In this document: piece by piece, positions 40,741 to 54,529 of the stretch
How positions within the stretch are numbered: the stretch's first letter is position 1
How the letters are laid out: each line of letters starts with the position of its first letter
NCBI GenBank assembly: GCA_022376515.1
Contig: WTXI01000228.1
Coordinates: 1 to 59,135, forward strand
Reading direction: 5' to 3'
DNA from: Lactifluus volemus
Taxonomy: Eukaryota; Basidiomycota; Agaricomycetes; Russulales; Russulaceae
DNA length: 59,135 nt
Notes under the pieces: generated by a model
Databases searched by the model: none
Told to the model about the DNA's origin: nothing
Seen by the model: the letters and a program-made list of their open reading frames with translations, nothing else
Position numbers and translations under genes: made by a program

Positions 40741-42316
40741 TGTGAACTATTGATGTTAACCGATACTGACTGTTTTGTGTTCAGTTCGTCAGCTATGATC
40801 TATCACCTTTCCTAGAAGTCTGTACACGACACCAATTATTTTCCTCTCTTTAATTCAGTACCATCAATTCAGGTAACAGAATTCAAGATTTCACAATTGT
40901 TACCTTTGCTCGATATCACGTTCCAAACGTGGTAGTCATTCATGTCCTCAAACACCAAGGAGAGTCCGATTTGCACTGACTATCCTTCAACCGTACAAAA
41001 CATAATTTTAACAATGTCAAAAATCATTGTCTCTAGGCCAAAGTCCCACTTTTGACCCATACCAAGATAGATGCAAGATAAGAGCGAGTGGCCGTTCCAG
41101 CTACTGCACCGATCCAAAGCTTTTCGGGCAATTCTGGAAGGCGATGGAAGTGGAGCCACTAGTACGCATATAACAAATCTTCGCTGCGATACACGTTTCC
41201 CAGTACATGCGGGCGTGAGCACCGATCGCTTCCCCTGGTGACTGTTCGACAACGACGAATCGTCAGGTCGGCAAAATGACAGCGGTTAAGACACAGGAAA
41301 CTCGCGTTACCGATGTTCGGGTTCTTTTCCATCTCTAACAAACGAAAAACGCCAAATCGGACAGGCAGACACACGCTCAGTCACGAGATGCCACCACGTG
41401 GCGTAAGCGGGCCCCGCCCGGTGATATCCTAGACATATGTTGGACCGAACGCAGTCTGCCTATCCAATGCGTGATAGGGTGATGATCTCAGGCCCATTGG
41501 ACGTTGTGGCGGGTGCGCCACTTATACAATCCAAAATGGCACCATCACCATTACAGCTAGGTGCTTGCATCAGACCAAGAAAAAGGTGAATTCGCTGGAA
41601 GTAATTTGGATGTGAAGTGAGACTCTGATTTGTTGCACATACACTACGAAAGAACAAGGTGTGTGGTGGGGAGCTGTTCGTATAAGGCGACAAAAGTACG
41701 TAATTGCAGTTTTTAAACAAATATTGTGAGGGACAACAGCGACGACAAAAAAAGAAGGGGTGGGGGGAGGGAAACCCCAATCTGCTAAATGGATGCAAGA
41801 AAAAGGAACAACGAAAAAGATATAAAGGAGAGGAAGGGTTTTTACTGTAAATACTAAAATGTGACAAAACATTCAAAAATGTCAATGCGTAAGATAAAAA
41901 AAAAAAAACCACTTGTTGAGGAGGACATTGAAATGCTGATGAAGGCCAAAATAAAGAAAGAAAGGGAGGAAAAAAGATGCTGAAAAAGGCGAGAGGGAAA
42001 GTAGGGAGGGTTGATTATATATGTGGAGAGAGCTTGCAAAGACTTGTGAAACGAGGGAATGGGGGTGCCTTTTGAGAGGCGTAAGACAAGTGTGATGAAT
42101 GAGGAACGAAACAAAAAAAGTAGTCCCAGCCAGCACGAAAAATAAGAAAGAGAAGGAGAAAAAAAATAAATGAAATGGTGCAACTGGAAGGAGCGTGATT
42201 TAAACTGATACAGTAGTAATAGACCGAATTGTTGTTCTTGTTGTGAGCGTTGTTGCGTGTGTGTGTGTGGCGAGGAGGTCCAGGTCCGATAACAGATTTT
42301 AAGCACAAACTCACTA
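40741..42316. other. intergenic, 3' side of the Ser/Pro-rich gene
   Basis: Contains several A-runs (for instance 41897-41909) and purine-rich tracts on the plus strand, typical of fungal 3' regions. Long antisense frames here are T-rich shadows and show no domain. Confidence 0.35.
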
Positions 42317-45300
42317 TCATTGTTGACCCTTCCAGCTCGAAGGCGGCGACACAGGCCCAACCAATCCATGCCCTTCTCCTCCCCGCTTCTTAACGGGCAC
42401 TGGCACGGCGCTGGTACGCACACCGGCTCCACCACCACTCGACGGTGCAGTCCTCGTCCGCGGCCTCGGGCCATCCCGTTTCGCACCTGGCGGTGACGAC
42501 GCGCCAGAACCGGGCGAGAGCATGTGCTGCGACGACGCCTGATTCTGTCGAGTAGCGATCCGTGAAGAGCGATCCCGTGGCGCACCAAAAGACTCCCCAT
42601 ACACGCTATTCGTGGCCCATCCGGTTCCTCTATCACTACCGCCGGCGCCGCCACTGCCGCCAAACTCGCTCGCCGCGTATAAGCCACCTCCACCTCCTCC
42701 ACCGGGGAACATGGGCCGCGCCGAATTGGCAGCGGGAAAACCGGCCATACCTCCGATAGGCCATCCCATCCCGTCAACGTTGGGAATGCCGAGCGAGCCC
42801 CCAGCCGCAGCGGTGGCGCCAGGGAAGCCTCCAGCGCCCATGCCACCGCCGCCGTTCATGTTCATATTCATGTTCATGTTGAGGCCCATGCCCATACCCA
42901 AGCCGAGCACGCTCGGCGTGCCGACGCTCGATCGCCCGCCGCCCCAACCGCTGATCGCGCTCCCGCGCTCCCATTCATCAGCGGCATCGCGCATCGCCTG
43001 CTGCGCGACGGCGAGCTGGTAGGTCTGCTTTGCGATCAGCATCGCTTGTTGATGTGCCATGAATACGCGCGGGTCGACCATGCCCATGCCCATGTTCATG
43101 TTCATGTTCATGCCAGAAGCCATGCCCATGTTACCGACGAGGTTCCCACCGGTGCCAGCATGAGCGAGATCGTGCATCGACAGATTACCAAGTGGGTTCC
43201 CGAAATGTGTGGCAGCAGAGGGCCCCCATTGACCTTGTGTTCCCATGGAACCGACGCCAGTGGGGAAAGGAATGTTGTGATTTTGGTTCATGCCCATTGC
43301 CATGCTCATCCGTGGGGGTACGTTCATTGGTTGCTCCTCTTCGTCATCATCTTCATCATCATCGATGATGGGACCAGGGCCATTGATGACATTGCCGAGC
43401 TGAAAATAAGGTGACACGATCAGCTATGATGAAATGGGGTAAGAAAGGTCGATGTGGACGCACCTCAATAGCGGCCTTTGCTTCGCTGCGTCGACGCTCC
43501 TTCCGCTTCTCTTCAGCTTCGCGTTCGCGATCCTCATCATCGCTCGAGTCTGCGGAAACAGAACGCCTTCGTCCATGACCCGGTCGGTTACCCACACTGC
43601 TCCTCTTGGCTCTATGCCTATCATCTGTCACTGTATCGGCAAACGTCACGCTCACACGCTTGCGATTTCGACCCGTGGAGCTCGTCCCGAGCTCACTTCC
43701 GTCTCGGGGAGTCGCAGGCATGCGGCTGCTATTCGAGTCGCCCGCAGAGCTAACGGGACTGCGGTCACGCAGAGCGAACGGCTTTGGTGGCAGCGCGACC
43801 GGAGCACTGGCAGGACCGTGGCGTGGCGGAGATAGCGGCGGTGAAGTCACGCGAACATTCGAAACGGTCACCCCTGGGAATGATACAGGGGGACGTGAAT
43901 GTGGCCGAGGAACAGGGAGTGGATCCTCTCTTGGGGGCTTCGAAGGAACCCCGCGGACGACACGCACAGTTGTCTGGGAATCTGGCTGTGACTGTTGTGA
44001 CGATGGTCGTTGTTGATCTTGTTTCGTTTGATCTGTAATAGCAGCAGCCCCGGAACGGCGCGGCCCTTCTTTTTCATCTTCATCCGCGACGGCATTGTCG
44101 ACAGTAGCGAGTGTCGCTAGTGATAAGTTGCCTGCGTGTGAGATCGGTCGCGATGTCACAGCGAACGCAGGGGGCTCTTTACGTTCACGAATGGGTCTCG
44201 GCTTGATGTAAGGAATCGGTGTGTCGCTGGACGTTGAAGATGAGGGCGGAGGTGTTATACCTGAATCAGGGCTCAAAAGTGACGTATCAACCTTGGGCCC
44301 TGTGGGGCGCTTCATTTGTATCGCAGGCGGAGATCTGGGAACCTTCCGCCCGAGCACTCGTGACGCTGGCCCTATCGGGGAGATAGGAGAAGATAGAGAG
44401 GACGATGGTATGGGGGAAGGAGAACGTGGCACTTTCGGAACTTCGGGGGGTGTAAACCCCTCGTCTCTCGAGTCCGTCACTGACTCCGGGGACTTCGGAC
44501 GTGAAGGCTGGGAGCCGCTGAACCCACTCGCCAATGCGGAAAGCCTCTCACCGATTCCAAGAGACACCTTGCGAGATCGTGCGGTAGGTGAATCGGCCTT
44601 GACGACGTCAGATGAATCCTTTAATGGCACTGTAGTGCGTATAGGAAGGCTCGTATTGCCGCTGCCAACCAGCTCCCCGATATCGATGAGAGGCTTTGAT
44701 GAGTGACGAGCAGGTGAGCCAGGCGCACGTGACATCGCACTTCCCGGACGCGGAGGTACCCGCAAGGCTAGTGGTGAATCCTCGGATGACGACGACGAAG
44801 ATGAGGATTCAGAAGACGTGGAGGCCCGCGAGACCCTACGTAAAGACTGAATTGGTCTTGTCGCTGAAGAAGGAAAAAACAGGGGCGGTGTCGGGGACGG
44901 AGGGAGTCAACACAGGGGCAAAGGAGATAAACAAAAGGAAAGGTCAACTGACCAGTGGAGTGGACGGAAGCACGGTTCGCCGCGGCATCCGGCACGAGTG
45001 CGGATGTCGAGGCGCTGGCGCGCTTACCAGAATAGACGCTCGGGTTACGATCTGTTCCCTCGGAAACCTCGACATTTGTTGAGTTTGAGTGACCCGCACT
45101 GCGCGGAGACGGTGAAGCTAAGCCGCGAGGACTTGACGACGTTCCATGGCCAACATCTGACCGCGTACTACTGAAGATCGGTGAAGATCTGTGACCGAGC
45201 TCAGATTGCGTCCCGCCAGGCGGGCGATTAGTCATCGTGCGCTGTCGGTTGGGACGTAACGTGGGCTCCTGCTCACTTTCCGATTCGCCCTCCTCCGAAG

Positions 45301-46474
45301 AGTCTGAAGAAGTTATGGCGCTAGACATGAATAGCGATGCAATCGAGGTACGCGTTGGGGGGGTGCGGGGTGTAGGTTGGGACCCTGAGGTAGGCAGTGG
45401 GGGCGGTGTACCAAAGGTCGATGAACGTCTGCGACTCTGCACTTGACCCGATACGGAACCATCGGGATCTCCAGACGAAGATTGAACAGGTGACTCTGTC
45501 GTGCTACGACGCGCTTGAACCTCCCTAAAAGCAGCGACGGAGATACGTTGCGACGCATCGCTCGCAAAGCTGTTCTCTCGAGTTCGCAAACGGGGTGTGG
45601 CACCCTGGATTTTAGATGAGCTAGGCGAAGGAGATAGTTGTTCTGGGGTGGGAGAGAGCGATACCAAAGGCGTAATGTGACGAAAGGATTTAAGGTTGAA
45701 TGAGTCGGCGGGTGGAGGTCGAGGGACCGGTGGAGGGACCGGTGGGGAGGGGGGAGAGGACTGTACAGAGGGTTTTGGTGGGTCCGGCTTTGATTTTGTG
45801 CGAGCTCGGGGACGTGCCCATGAAAATATTCGGCCTTTGGTAGGTGGCTCAGCTGGCGGGACGACGGTGGGAGGAGGAGGGGTGAGATGGAAGTCGGGAT
45901 TGCTCATCGTCTCATAATTTTGTGACATATCATGCGAACTTTGACGGGAATGTACGAACGGCGTGGCCTGAGGCAGGGAGCGTGTGGACAGTGCATTTGG
46001 GGAGGTCGCATAAGAGCCAAAAATGGCAGAACGCGAAGGGGGCGGAAGTAGTGAGGGTGATTCAGACAGGGAAGATTCCATTGAGAAATTGCGAGGTCCA
46101 TTGGACGTGGACGTGGACGGGACTGGGTCCTGGATTGGGGGAGCAAGTAGATACGTTGACTTTGACTTTTTCCTGCGAAAGGGCATCTTGATCTTGGTGG
46201 TGGATGCAGAGGCATTGCTAGCGATAGAGCGTGGATAGATGCTGCTTGGCCTTGTGGGCGAATCGGCCTCTGCGAGGACGTATTCGGTCTCGAGAGACAA
46301 TTGGGAGCCCTCGAGTTGCTCCGAAGTACCACCGATACTTGGGGAAGTGGTACTGGATATGGGAGGTAGCGCGGCCTGGTGGGATGGTTGGGAGTGAGTA
46401 GGGGATTCTGGGTATTTATGAGGGGACCTTGCATTTTCGCGCTTTGAAAAGAAAGCAAGGAAAGACGGAGCCAT
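42317..46474 (-). CDS. large Ser/Pro-rich low-complexity protein with Met/Asn/Gly-rich tail
   Basis: Three exons join in phase: 46474-44953, 44863-43464 and 43399-42317, giving 1,334 residues. It starts MAPSFLAFFSKRENARSPHK, a start I believe is shared with other basidiomycete proteins, but I cannot name a family. Residues to about 950 are Ser/Pro/Thr-rich with many SP/TP sites and PxxP runs (PPSPPVPPPVPRPPP), suggesting phosphorylation and SH3-type contacts. A charged helix follows (EDREREAEEKRKERRRSEAK), then an acidic run DDDEDDDEEE. Next comes a tail with Met/Asn/Gly repeats (GMNMNMNMGMGM, LNMNMNMNMN) around a short helix AHQQAMLIAKQTYQLAVAQQ. It ends in GPVSPPSSWKGQQ. No catalytic domain or membrane segment. 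Probably a disordered scaffold or regulator. Confidence 0.75.
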
Positions 46475-49400
46475 GAGAGGCTTGAGGGAGAGAGGAGAGC
46501 AAGTAGTGGGTCGTGGTCAGGTTCAGGTTCAGGTTCAAATGTAAATGGCCGCAGACATGCCATCGTCCCAGACTTTGACGCTCATCTAATGCCGAGCCGG
46601 TAAACCGGCAATACCGGTCCGCCTCCCCTCCGATCAACTCCCTACATGGTTACCGGCTCGGACTCTCTATCCTGTGTATCATCTCTTGTCGCATCCCAAG
46701 TCGTCCGTGTCGTAATACGATTATGCCGTGGACGCGCGACCTCCGTGCCCACAAAAACTGTAGTCAATCATCAAGTTGAACACCGCATTCCAATCATCGT
46801 GACTTCACACCGTACAATGTCTTAACAAAGTCGCACCACGGGTACGTAACTCCTCTCTCCACTGACCGCCTGAATATGTATAGCTAAGTGAACCATCTTT
46901 CTTACGTCGTCAGCTGTGGCTCACGTATATCAGATTCCGGTGTAAACCCGCTGCTGTTTTCCGTGTTGTGTTGCTCAAGAAATAGCGGGACTGACGACTT
47001 TCTACGTGGCAAGATCTGGAAGTAGCTGGATCACCATTTTTCTCCTCATTTGATATAGCAACCCACACCCACCTCTCTATGTGTCATGTCGTCCAAAATC
47101 TGACTAGTATTATGAAATGATTTCGCGATGGATGCGCTGTGACACGACATGGCTCGTCAAATGATTGGCGAAGGCCTCGGCGACCGTTGAGCCTGTCAGG
47201 AATGTCAGCAGTTGTGCGGACATTCATTTGAACTGAATGGTACATGACAAGCATCGAACATGAATACACTAAGCGGTAATTCGGATAAGACAAAAAAGGA
47301 CCCATGTTTACCAAGGTGTTGCAGAGACCCACTATAATCGTGACGATGGATTAGGGTATGCCTATCCATTTGACAGAAAAAGGTGCTAACGAAGATCACT
47401 TGGGCCGTTTCAACTGTTCTGTAACATCACGATATGAGCATCAAAACTTGCTTCCTCGGGATCGAGGAATACCCGGTAAGAATAGCCGTCTTCACTGTCC
47501 ACACAATCACCCGATTGATTGATGAATTGATCCTGCAAAAGGATTCATGACGTCTCAATTTCAATCGCCTATTGCCGACCCGACTCGGAAGAATTATACC
47601 TGTGGTTGTTTTAGATAATACAACAGCGATCCCGTAATGAGCGCGTCTGCAACACTAGCCGCAGGACATTTGCGTCGTCATGAGACCCTTCATCAACACC
47701 ACGCACCACGGATTGTTATAAAACCAGGTGGTACGACGACAGAAGGTGATGAAACTTCACCATATAATTAGGCAGCTCGCTGAATCTTTGTTTTTGAAAG
47801 CTTGGAAGGAGAGGCGGTCGTCTTTCATTCACTGGCTACTAGCGCCCGAAGTGTAATAACGCACGAGGTGACACACATGCCTAAAGGTGCAGGGAAGTCA
47901 GAAGTCAGAAGTTGCGAATACATGCAAAGGAAGGAATGAACCTAAGCCTAGTCCTTCAAATTAGCCAATTTAGGTTAGGAGACTGTCACTCGAATCATGG
48001 ACCAACCAGACCTCCGCGATACTAACCTACTTGGGGAAACACGGATGGCATCTGCAACGAATAACAGCTATTTCTAGTTGAAAAGAAAAGTTGTCACGAC
48101 GACTGACGATAATGTCAATAACGACTTTGTTCCCTTGACTGACAGTGCGCAAGCTCACGATTGGCAGGGGACATGGAACGTGGTGATGCCAAATGCTTAC
48201 GATGCCATAGACGAGCCGTGAAGAAACTAGAATCATAAATCAGCTATCGAAGTCTGCCAATGCACGTAAACACCGACCATCGAACCGTGAAAGTAAGGAT
48301 AACCTATATACGCGGGTAGCTCGATCGCTAGATCATTTTTACGTACGATTAAAACGTACCGACGGTGAAATCTCAAGCCATTCGGCGGCGGCACAGGCAC
48401 ACTAACGATTACCTTTATGCTTTTGAGAAGATCATCGCTCACATTCAGACTCCTGGCCGAAAATCGCCGATCAGAACTTGTGACAATCACCTGATCATCT
48501 GGGTGCGAAGCTTACCAAACTGACATTGCTAGAGCGTCCGGGCGATTATAGTTGAGTCTAAGGAAATAATGACAGAGCAAGGCAAGCTGGGGCGTGTCCA
48601 ATGTCCTACATCTCGCTTAGTCACAACTCCGAGCCGAATACTATCATATGCGCACCATAACGCCGCGGACTGCAAAGCAAAGGCCAGGAAAATCAATAAC
48701 ATGACTGAACATACCAATGTGTGTGAGCGGCAGAATGAGAAAAAGCAAAAGGACTCGCGATCGGACTTGGATGATCTGTAGTATCGGGGAACGGCTCAAA
48801 ATAGACGTGCGCGGCATCACTGGGATAAGGCCGATCAGGAACATCCCCATCGTACTGTTCAAGTTGAGGTCGAAGCTTGTATCGGACATCGCCCGAGACC
48901 AGGGCAAAAAGGCAGCGGTAAAATTTCGGGGTCCCAGTGATACTAGTTATGGGGAGGCGCAGTGGGACAAATGGAAGCGAGGAGAGATATATATATAATC
49001 CAACCCATTCAACCTAATACGCCGCGCCGCAACGCCCGAGAAGCAAGATCGACCGACTCGTGGGATTTGAAGACCCCCGCCATTTGGAGTCCCCCCAATA
49101 CTGCAGGCAGCACAAAATCCGAGTTTAAAAAATTTAAAAAAAATACCCACGGTCATCCTCACTTCAAAAAAAAAACTCGATCGAGTCGTGGCCTTGCCTT
49201 TAGTTGGTGTTTTTTTCCGAAATCGTGGCAGCGAGTTGTGTGTGTGAGAGAGATAAACATGTGCAAAGATCCATCATTCAAGTTGGAAAGTAATATGGGA
49301 CCATTGCGTATTATCACTATTATGGGAGCGCGGAAAGAAGATGAGTGAGTCAGGTTGATGGCCGGGGGGAAAGAAAAAACAAATGCCCTAACGATAACTG

Positions 49401-50060
49401 AGAGAATCACAAAAGTGACAGATCAAAAATCCCAACTTTTGTTGTGATCAGTGGTGATGAGACCATTTTGCTTCGTGTTTCACGTGGATGCCGATGAGCC
49501 TCACACCGTAAAGACGAATCGCATGAAAAAAAGAACGATTTTGTCGGTCGACAGATTGTCATGACTCAGTGGAGACCGATTGGCCCATTGACTTTTATTG
49601 GTGGGTGAGGCCTGGGAAAATGCTGGACAGACACCTTAAAGCGACCAAGTCCCTCAGTCATGCATCAATGAAAGACAAATTTGAACAAAGTGCTTCATTA
49701 TTTGAAATACCGAGATATCAATGCTGGGGTTTTTCTTCTACGATGACAATGACAGCAAGGAAAGGAAAAGAGCGTTGTTGCTTGGTTTTACTACTACGAA
49801 GAACACGGGCGCGCACCGGAGAGACCATAATTAAATCTTATAATGGGATGACACAACGAGAGACGACGGCGGAGCGAACACAGAAAGGGAGAAAAAGGTA
49901 AACGAACGTGCATTGTCAGTGAATTAAATATAGATATAGTGTGCGAGCGCGCGCTGCGTACGCAAGATGCAGAGGAAGATTTAACGATCAGAAAAGTATC
50001 AGTTGCATGGAATGTGATGGGGTGGGAGCAGTCCAAGGAAAATGTACGGGCAGCACCACT
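46475..50060. other. 3.6-kb intergenic region, no gene confirmed
   Basis: Mostly without coding signal. Around 48230-48900 on the minus strand several short frames (for example DLNSTMGMFLIGLI-like, and LWCAYDSIRLGVVTKRDVGH) are separated by plausible GT-AG introns such as 48666-48712. They may be remnants or exons of a membrane protein, but I could not build a consistent model. The segment 46560-46650 has repeated CCGGT motifs. A TA run lies at 48986-48997. Confidence 0.35.
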
Positions 50061-53000
50061 TTATCGTGGTGATCCGAAAAGCGAGAGCATCTTCTCAGCG
50101 CCTCTCTTCAGCTTCTTGTTCTTATGTTTCTCGTGACCGTCCGTATGTGGCACGCGAACTGTTTCAACGGCGTCCGCGTCCGATGCAGCTGGTGTATCAC
50201 CATTTGTCGATGCATCGCTGGATGAGCCAGGGCTGCCCACCGAGGCTGCAGATTCCTTCGACTTGAGGGAAGGCTGAGCAAGAGTTGTCCGTACGCTATG
50301 TGGTGATGACACGGATGAAACAGTGGCACTCGCAGAGCGGTCGCTCATCGTCGGCGACTTGCCCACCGAATGTGCTGTCTTTGATGGCGGTGATTTGTTA
50401 CGAAGGAAGGTTTTGGGTGTGCGACGGAAAGGAAGGGCACTACGCCCTCGGCGATCTTTCGCGGTAGGGCTTGGGGAGCTGGAGCCGTTAAAAACGGTGG
50501 ATAGCCGCGTAGCCTCACCCGTGAGGCCCGTGCCGGTGCGGTTAGGAGTTGTTGTGCCTTTGCGAAATACTGAGAGCTTGTATCGATCGACGACGCCACG
50601 TGCAAATAAGCTGGTACCCCGAGAACCATTACGATCTTCGCCGTCGGCCTCGATAAAGTCCCAGTCGTCATCTTCGTCGCGCTCAGTCCGTACCTCGTCC
50701 TCATCATTTGCGTCTGAGAGATCACGGTCGAGTGCAGGTACACCGGACTTCTCGCGACGGGTGCGTTGGCGATTCGGCCGTTGACCATGGGGCTTGGACA
50801 CTGGGACCTTTTTCGATTCTTTGCGGTGGACATCTGGGCCTGTGGATGCTGCTGCCGCAGCTTCGGCGACTGCCTTGATTGGGGATAGAGGTGGTTTGGG
50901 TATGGAAGCCGGAACATCCTCACTCGCGCGCGGGGTAATATCGGCGACCAAAACTGGCTTCGCGCTGGTATCGACTGGGGGAAGCTCGGGCCTGCGGATC
51001 AGAGGGCTCTTCTGGGTAGGAGGTGTGGATGGCGGTAAAGCCGCGGGGCGTGCTTCTGGAGTCTTCGGTTCAGGTGTGGGCTCGTCATGCCCGGTGACGG
51101 TCTCCGCCGCGGCCGAACCGTTGAGCTCAGCCAATATGCTGCGCCCGGTAACATCATTTTCCTCTTCTTCACCCTCTTCCTCGTCTTCCTCCTCTTCTTC
51201 GGATAGGACCTCATTATCAATGATGACGGAATGCCGACCTTTGAACGAGTATCCATCGAAAACGTCCATCAAGTCGTCGGGTGGGTGAGACGATGAACTA
51301 CGTGACTGCGAGGGTGTCGCAACCGAATCCTCGCCATCTGTCGGCTCCTGATCGGTCTGCTCCCGCTCCTGGTCGGTGTCCATGTCGTTGTCATCATTAA
51401 TTACAGGCTCCATATCGAGGAAGGTGTCATCAAAGTTCTGGGTATCACTTGCATTTGAGGGGTCAATGGGAGGGATATATGGGGCTGTACGAGAGATCAG
51501 GACATGGCATCACATAGAGAGCGCGGTACGAACGTATATAGCGTTTGTAGTACACATGGGACCAGTCTCTGCAAGGCACGAATACAACATGTTAGCAAAA
51601 GCTCCCACGGAGGACATGAATAACGTACATCATCGAGAAGTAAGGATGACGTTTGATTCGTGGCTCGCTGATACGAATTGCTGGGTTACGTTGTAGAAGC
51701 TATCACGGATATCGATTATCAATAGCTCTAAAGGCCGAGACGGAACAGTCACTCACGCCCCGAATAAGACTCTTCGTATCGGGGTCCATCGCCCGATCAT
51801 CTGGGAACTGCAATTCATCTTGGAGAACTCTGACATACATCTCAGAGTGATTGTCCGCCCAGAATGGTGTCTATCACGGAGTAAACGCATACATGAGCTC
51901 TCCGTCGTGAACTAGGAGACTAGGAAAGTACTCACGATACCGGTCAGCATTTCATACAGCATGGTGCCAAAGCTCCACCAGTCAACCTCGTAGCTATATG
52001 GAAGGCCCTGAATAACTTCTGGAGCCAAATACTCTGCGGTGCCACAAAAAGTGCTTGTCGTATCCGCATTACGCGTTTGCCAGGGCGTGTTGAGGTCTTT
52101 GTCATCCTTCATCCAGTATGGTGCACCTGCCACCGGGGGAGTACTTGGTACAGCGTGTTGCGTTGAACGCCGCGGGAACTCCTTGGAGAGCCCAAAGTCG
52201 GTAAGTACGATATGGCCATCAGCGGCGATAAGGATGTTCTCCGGCTTGAGATCGCGATAGACGACACCCGCCGCGTGTAAGCCCTCAACGCCCTCAACAA
52301 TTTCAGCGGCGTAGAAGCGGGCGCGGTCTCGCCCAAGGCGACCCCAGCGTGCCAGTTGCGTTGCAAGATCGCCCCCAGGGTGGAAATCCTACAATAGGAC
52401 ATGTCAGCACCAAAGGCCGCATATACGCGCGGCTGGGGACGTACCATGACCAAAAATAAATTCTCCTTGTCATGGAAACTCCACCAGAGCTTGACTACAA
52501 ACGGATCTGTCGACTCTGCCGCCATGCGCCGCAACACGGCCTGCTCTGTGAGCGTGTGTTGAAGTTCTTGATGGGCAAGGACGTGACGCTTGGTGATTGC
52601 CTTGAGGGCATACAGGTCCGAGCTACTTTTGTGGCGTACAAGGAGCACCTTTCCAGCGCAACCTTTGCCGAGCACACGCATCATCTCGAAGTCGGACACC
52701 TGCACCTTGCGCGAGGTTCGCTCTTTGATGCGTGCTGTGGACTTGGAGCGCTTTTTACGCAGGCGACGCTCGCGAGACGTATTAACCGAGGAATCATCTT
52801 CTGTAGCAGAAGCTGACGTGGATGTAGTATCGGCCCCGTTAATGCCGACAGAGGTAGCAGACTGGGCATAGACACGAGACAGGCGCGCGGCCTTGTCCGG
52901 GTCAGCGGACTGAGAACGAGGAATACGTGCGAGGTGTTCGGCGGGTGCTGGGGTAGATGGAGCGGCACCGACATTTGCATTTACAGGAGTCGTGCCAACG

Positions 53001-54529
53001 CCATCAGCGGCGGCGGAGGGTGAGGAAGGTGATGTTGGCTGTACAATCGAGCCAAGATCCGAGGCGTCAATTTCAACCACGGAATTCGCCGAGAGGGAGA
53101 TAGAGGCTGTGTCGTCCAACCGACCGCCTGTAACATCGGAGTTGGACCTGCCATGACTGACAAGCGAAGGCGCAAGATCAGTGTCCTGTGTCGAGGTGTC
53201 GTCTTGATGATGGGACACTGCTTCCTCGACGTCCTCGCGGGTGCGATCAGGGTGGTGCTCTAAGCCAGTTGCGGGGATGTTGTCTGAAGATTCTCCCCAT
53301 GGCTCACCGTCGACTACGGTGCGCTTCGCATCACCCAAAACGCTCGAGTTGTGCATAGTGACATTTACGGTGCTCGGGGAGGTTATATGCGCAGCAACAT
53401 CAGAACGTACGCGCCTGACTGCCCGCTCGACACGCACGCTCTCGAGGTCATCGGTGCGTACACGAACGAAACGTTTCCACGGGCGCGCCTGGCGAATGAC
53501 CTGGTCATTTGAGAGTGTAGTGAGGTATGCCGCAAGGCCGGTGATGGTCGGATTTGTGGAAGTTGAAACACCAACTGCGACACCGCCCAGGTCGTCGAAG
53601 AACGGATCGGCGACCTCGACTTTAGGGGAAACTGCGGGAGTGGGGAGGGTAGAGGGGACAGGACTGCTGGGGCTTGTCGTGACGGAGTGTGAGGCGTTGT
53701 TGCGAGCCCCTGTCGACTTGCTCGCAGGGGAAGTGAGGCGTGAGAGCGTGTTCAAAATTGCAGACTTGCGCTTCATAGGCTGTGGTAGAGCAGAGGAGTC
53801 GATCGGGAGCGCCGGACGCGGCACACTTGGAAACGCATCATGAAGTTTGTGATCGAGCTCTACGATCTCGCGTGCGGTACGACTGAGGGTGAGGTTGTGT
53901 GTAGGGGCTGAAATGCGCAGTTAGCACCAAAAACCAAAGTTGGGCAAGTCGGAGCCCCATGATTTGGAATGGAAATGAAAAGGAAATTGTGAGACCAGAA
54001 TGGGTTCGAAACAAAAGAAGTTGGGGCAACCCAACCAAAGCTTTCTTTTTTTTTTTCTTTCGGAAAGTTCCTTAGAGAATAAGAGACACTCACTCTTGAC
54101 GTACAAGGTATATGAAGACGGATGATGAGGATTTTCGGCGACGCTCACTGTCCACGGACCGTCTTGCGCATCCACGCGCAGCACCTGTCTGCGGGAGGGT
54201 CGAGACCGACGCTCTGGTGTGGCAGTCATAGCTGGAGGTGGAGTGGAGAGGGGAGTATTCTCGACGTGCACAGTCGAGTCGGATTCGAAAAAGGAGAGCG
54301 AGGTGATGCTCTGAGAGTCCCTTGTTTTACGCCGTCTCTGACTTGATAAGCTCGAACGTGCGTAGATGGGTGGCTTCAAAGGGGCGGTATCAGAGCGGAC
54401 TTGAGTGTTGACAGAACGTTGTAGTAGAATGTTGCTAAGACCTAGGACGGCCCTAGAACTTCTCTTCTTTGGAGAGAGAGCGGATTGTCGAGACTGCTGT
54501 ATTGAAAGGCGTTGCTCGATACTTTGCAT
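50061..54529 (-). CDS. AGC-family serine/threonine protein kinase with PX-like N-terminus
   Basis: Exon 1 (54529-54094), exon 2 (53907-52445) and exon 3 (52388-51936) join in phase; three or four short exons follow to the stop at 50061. The N-terminus has a segment resembling a PX domain (DGPWTVSVAENPHHPSSYTL, then PTHNLTLSRTAREIVELDHK and LHDAFPSVPRPALP). After a long Ser/Thr-rich linker comes the kinase: GKGCAGKVLLVRHK, ALKAITKRHV, YRDLKPENIL (YRD in place of HRD, usual for AGC), TDFGLSKEF, TFCGTAEYLAPEVI (activation loop), VDWWSFGTMLYEML. The AGC C-terminal extension is HPYFSMM, IPPYIPPIDPS, NFDDTFLDME. A second long disordered, acidic tail has a 20-residue Glu/Asp run and ends in basic residues. 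Likely a signalling kinase recruited to phosphoinositide membranes. The subfamily is not certain. Confidence 0.85.

Noticed and set aside
41854..42846. 330-residue minus-strand frame
   Set aside because: It overlaps exon 3 of the Ser/Pro-rich gene in another frame and runs on through A/T-rich 3' sequence; composition is that of a shadow.
48233..48907. Possible spliced membrane-protein gene on the minus strand
   Set aside because: Several plausible introns exist, but no combination of frames gave a recognisable family; kept only as a note in the intergenic entry.
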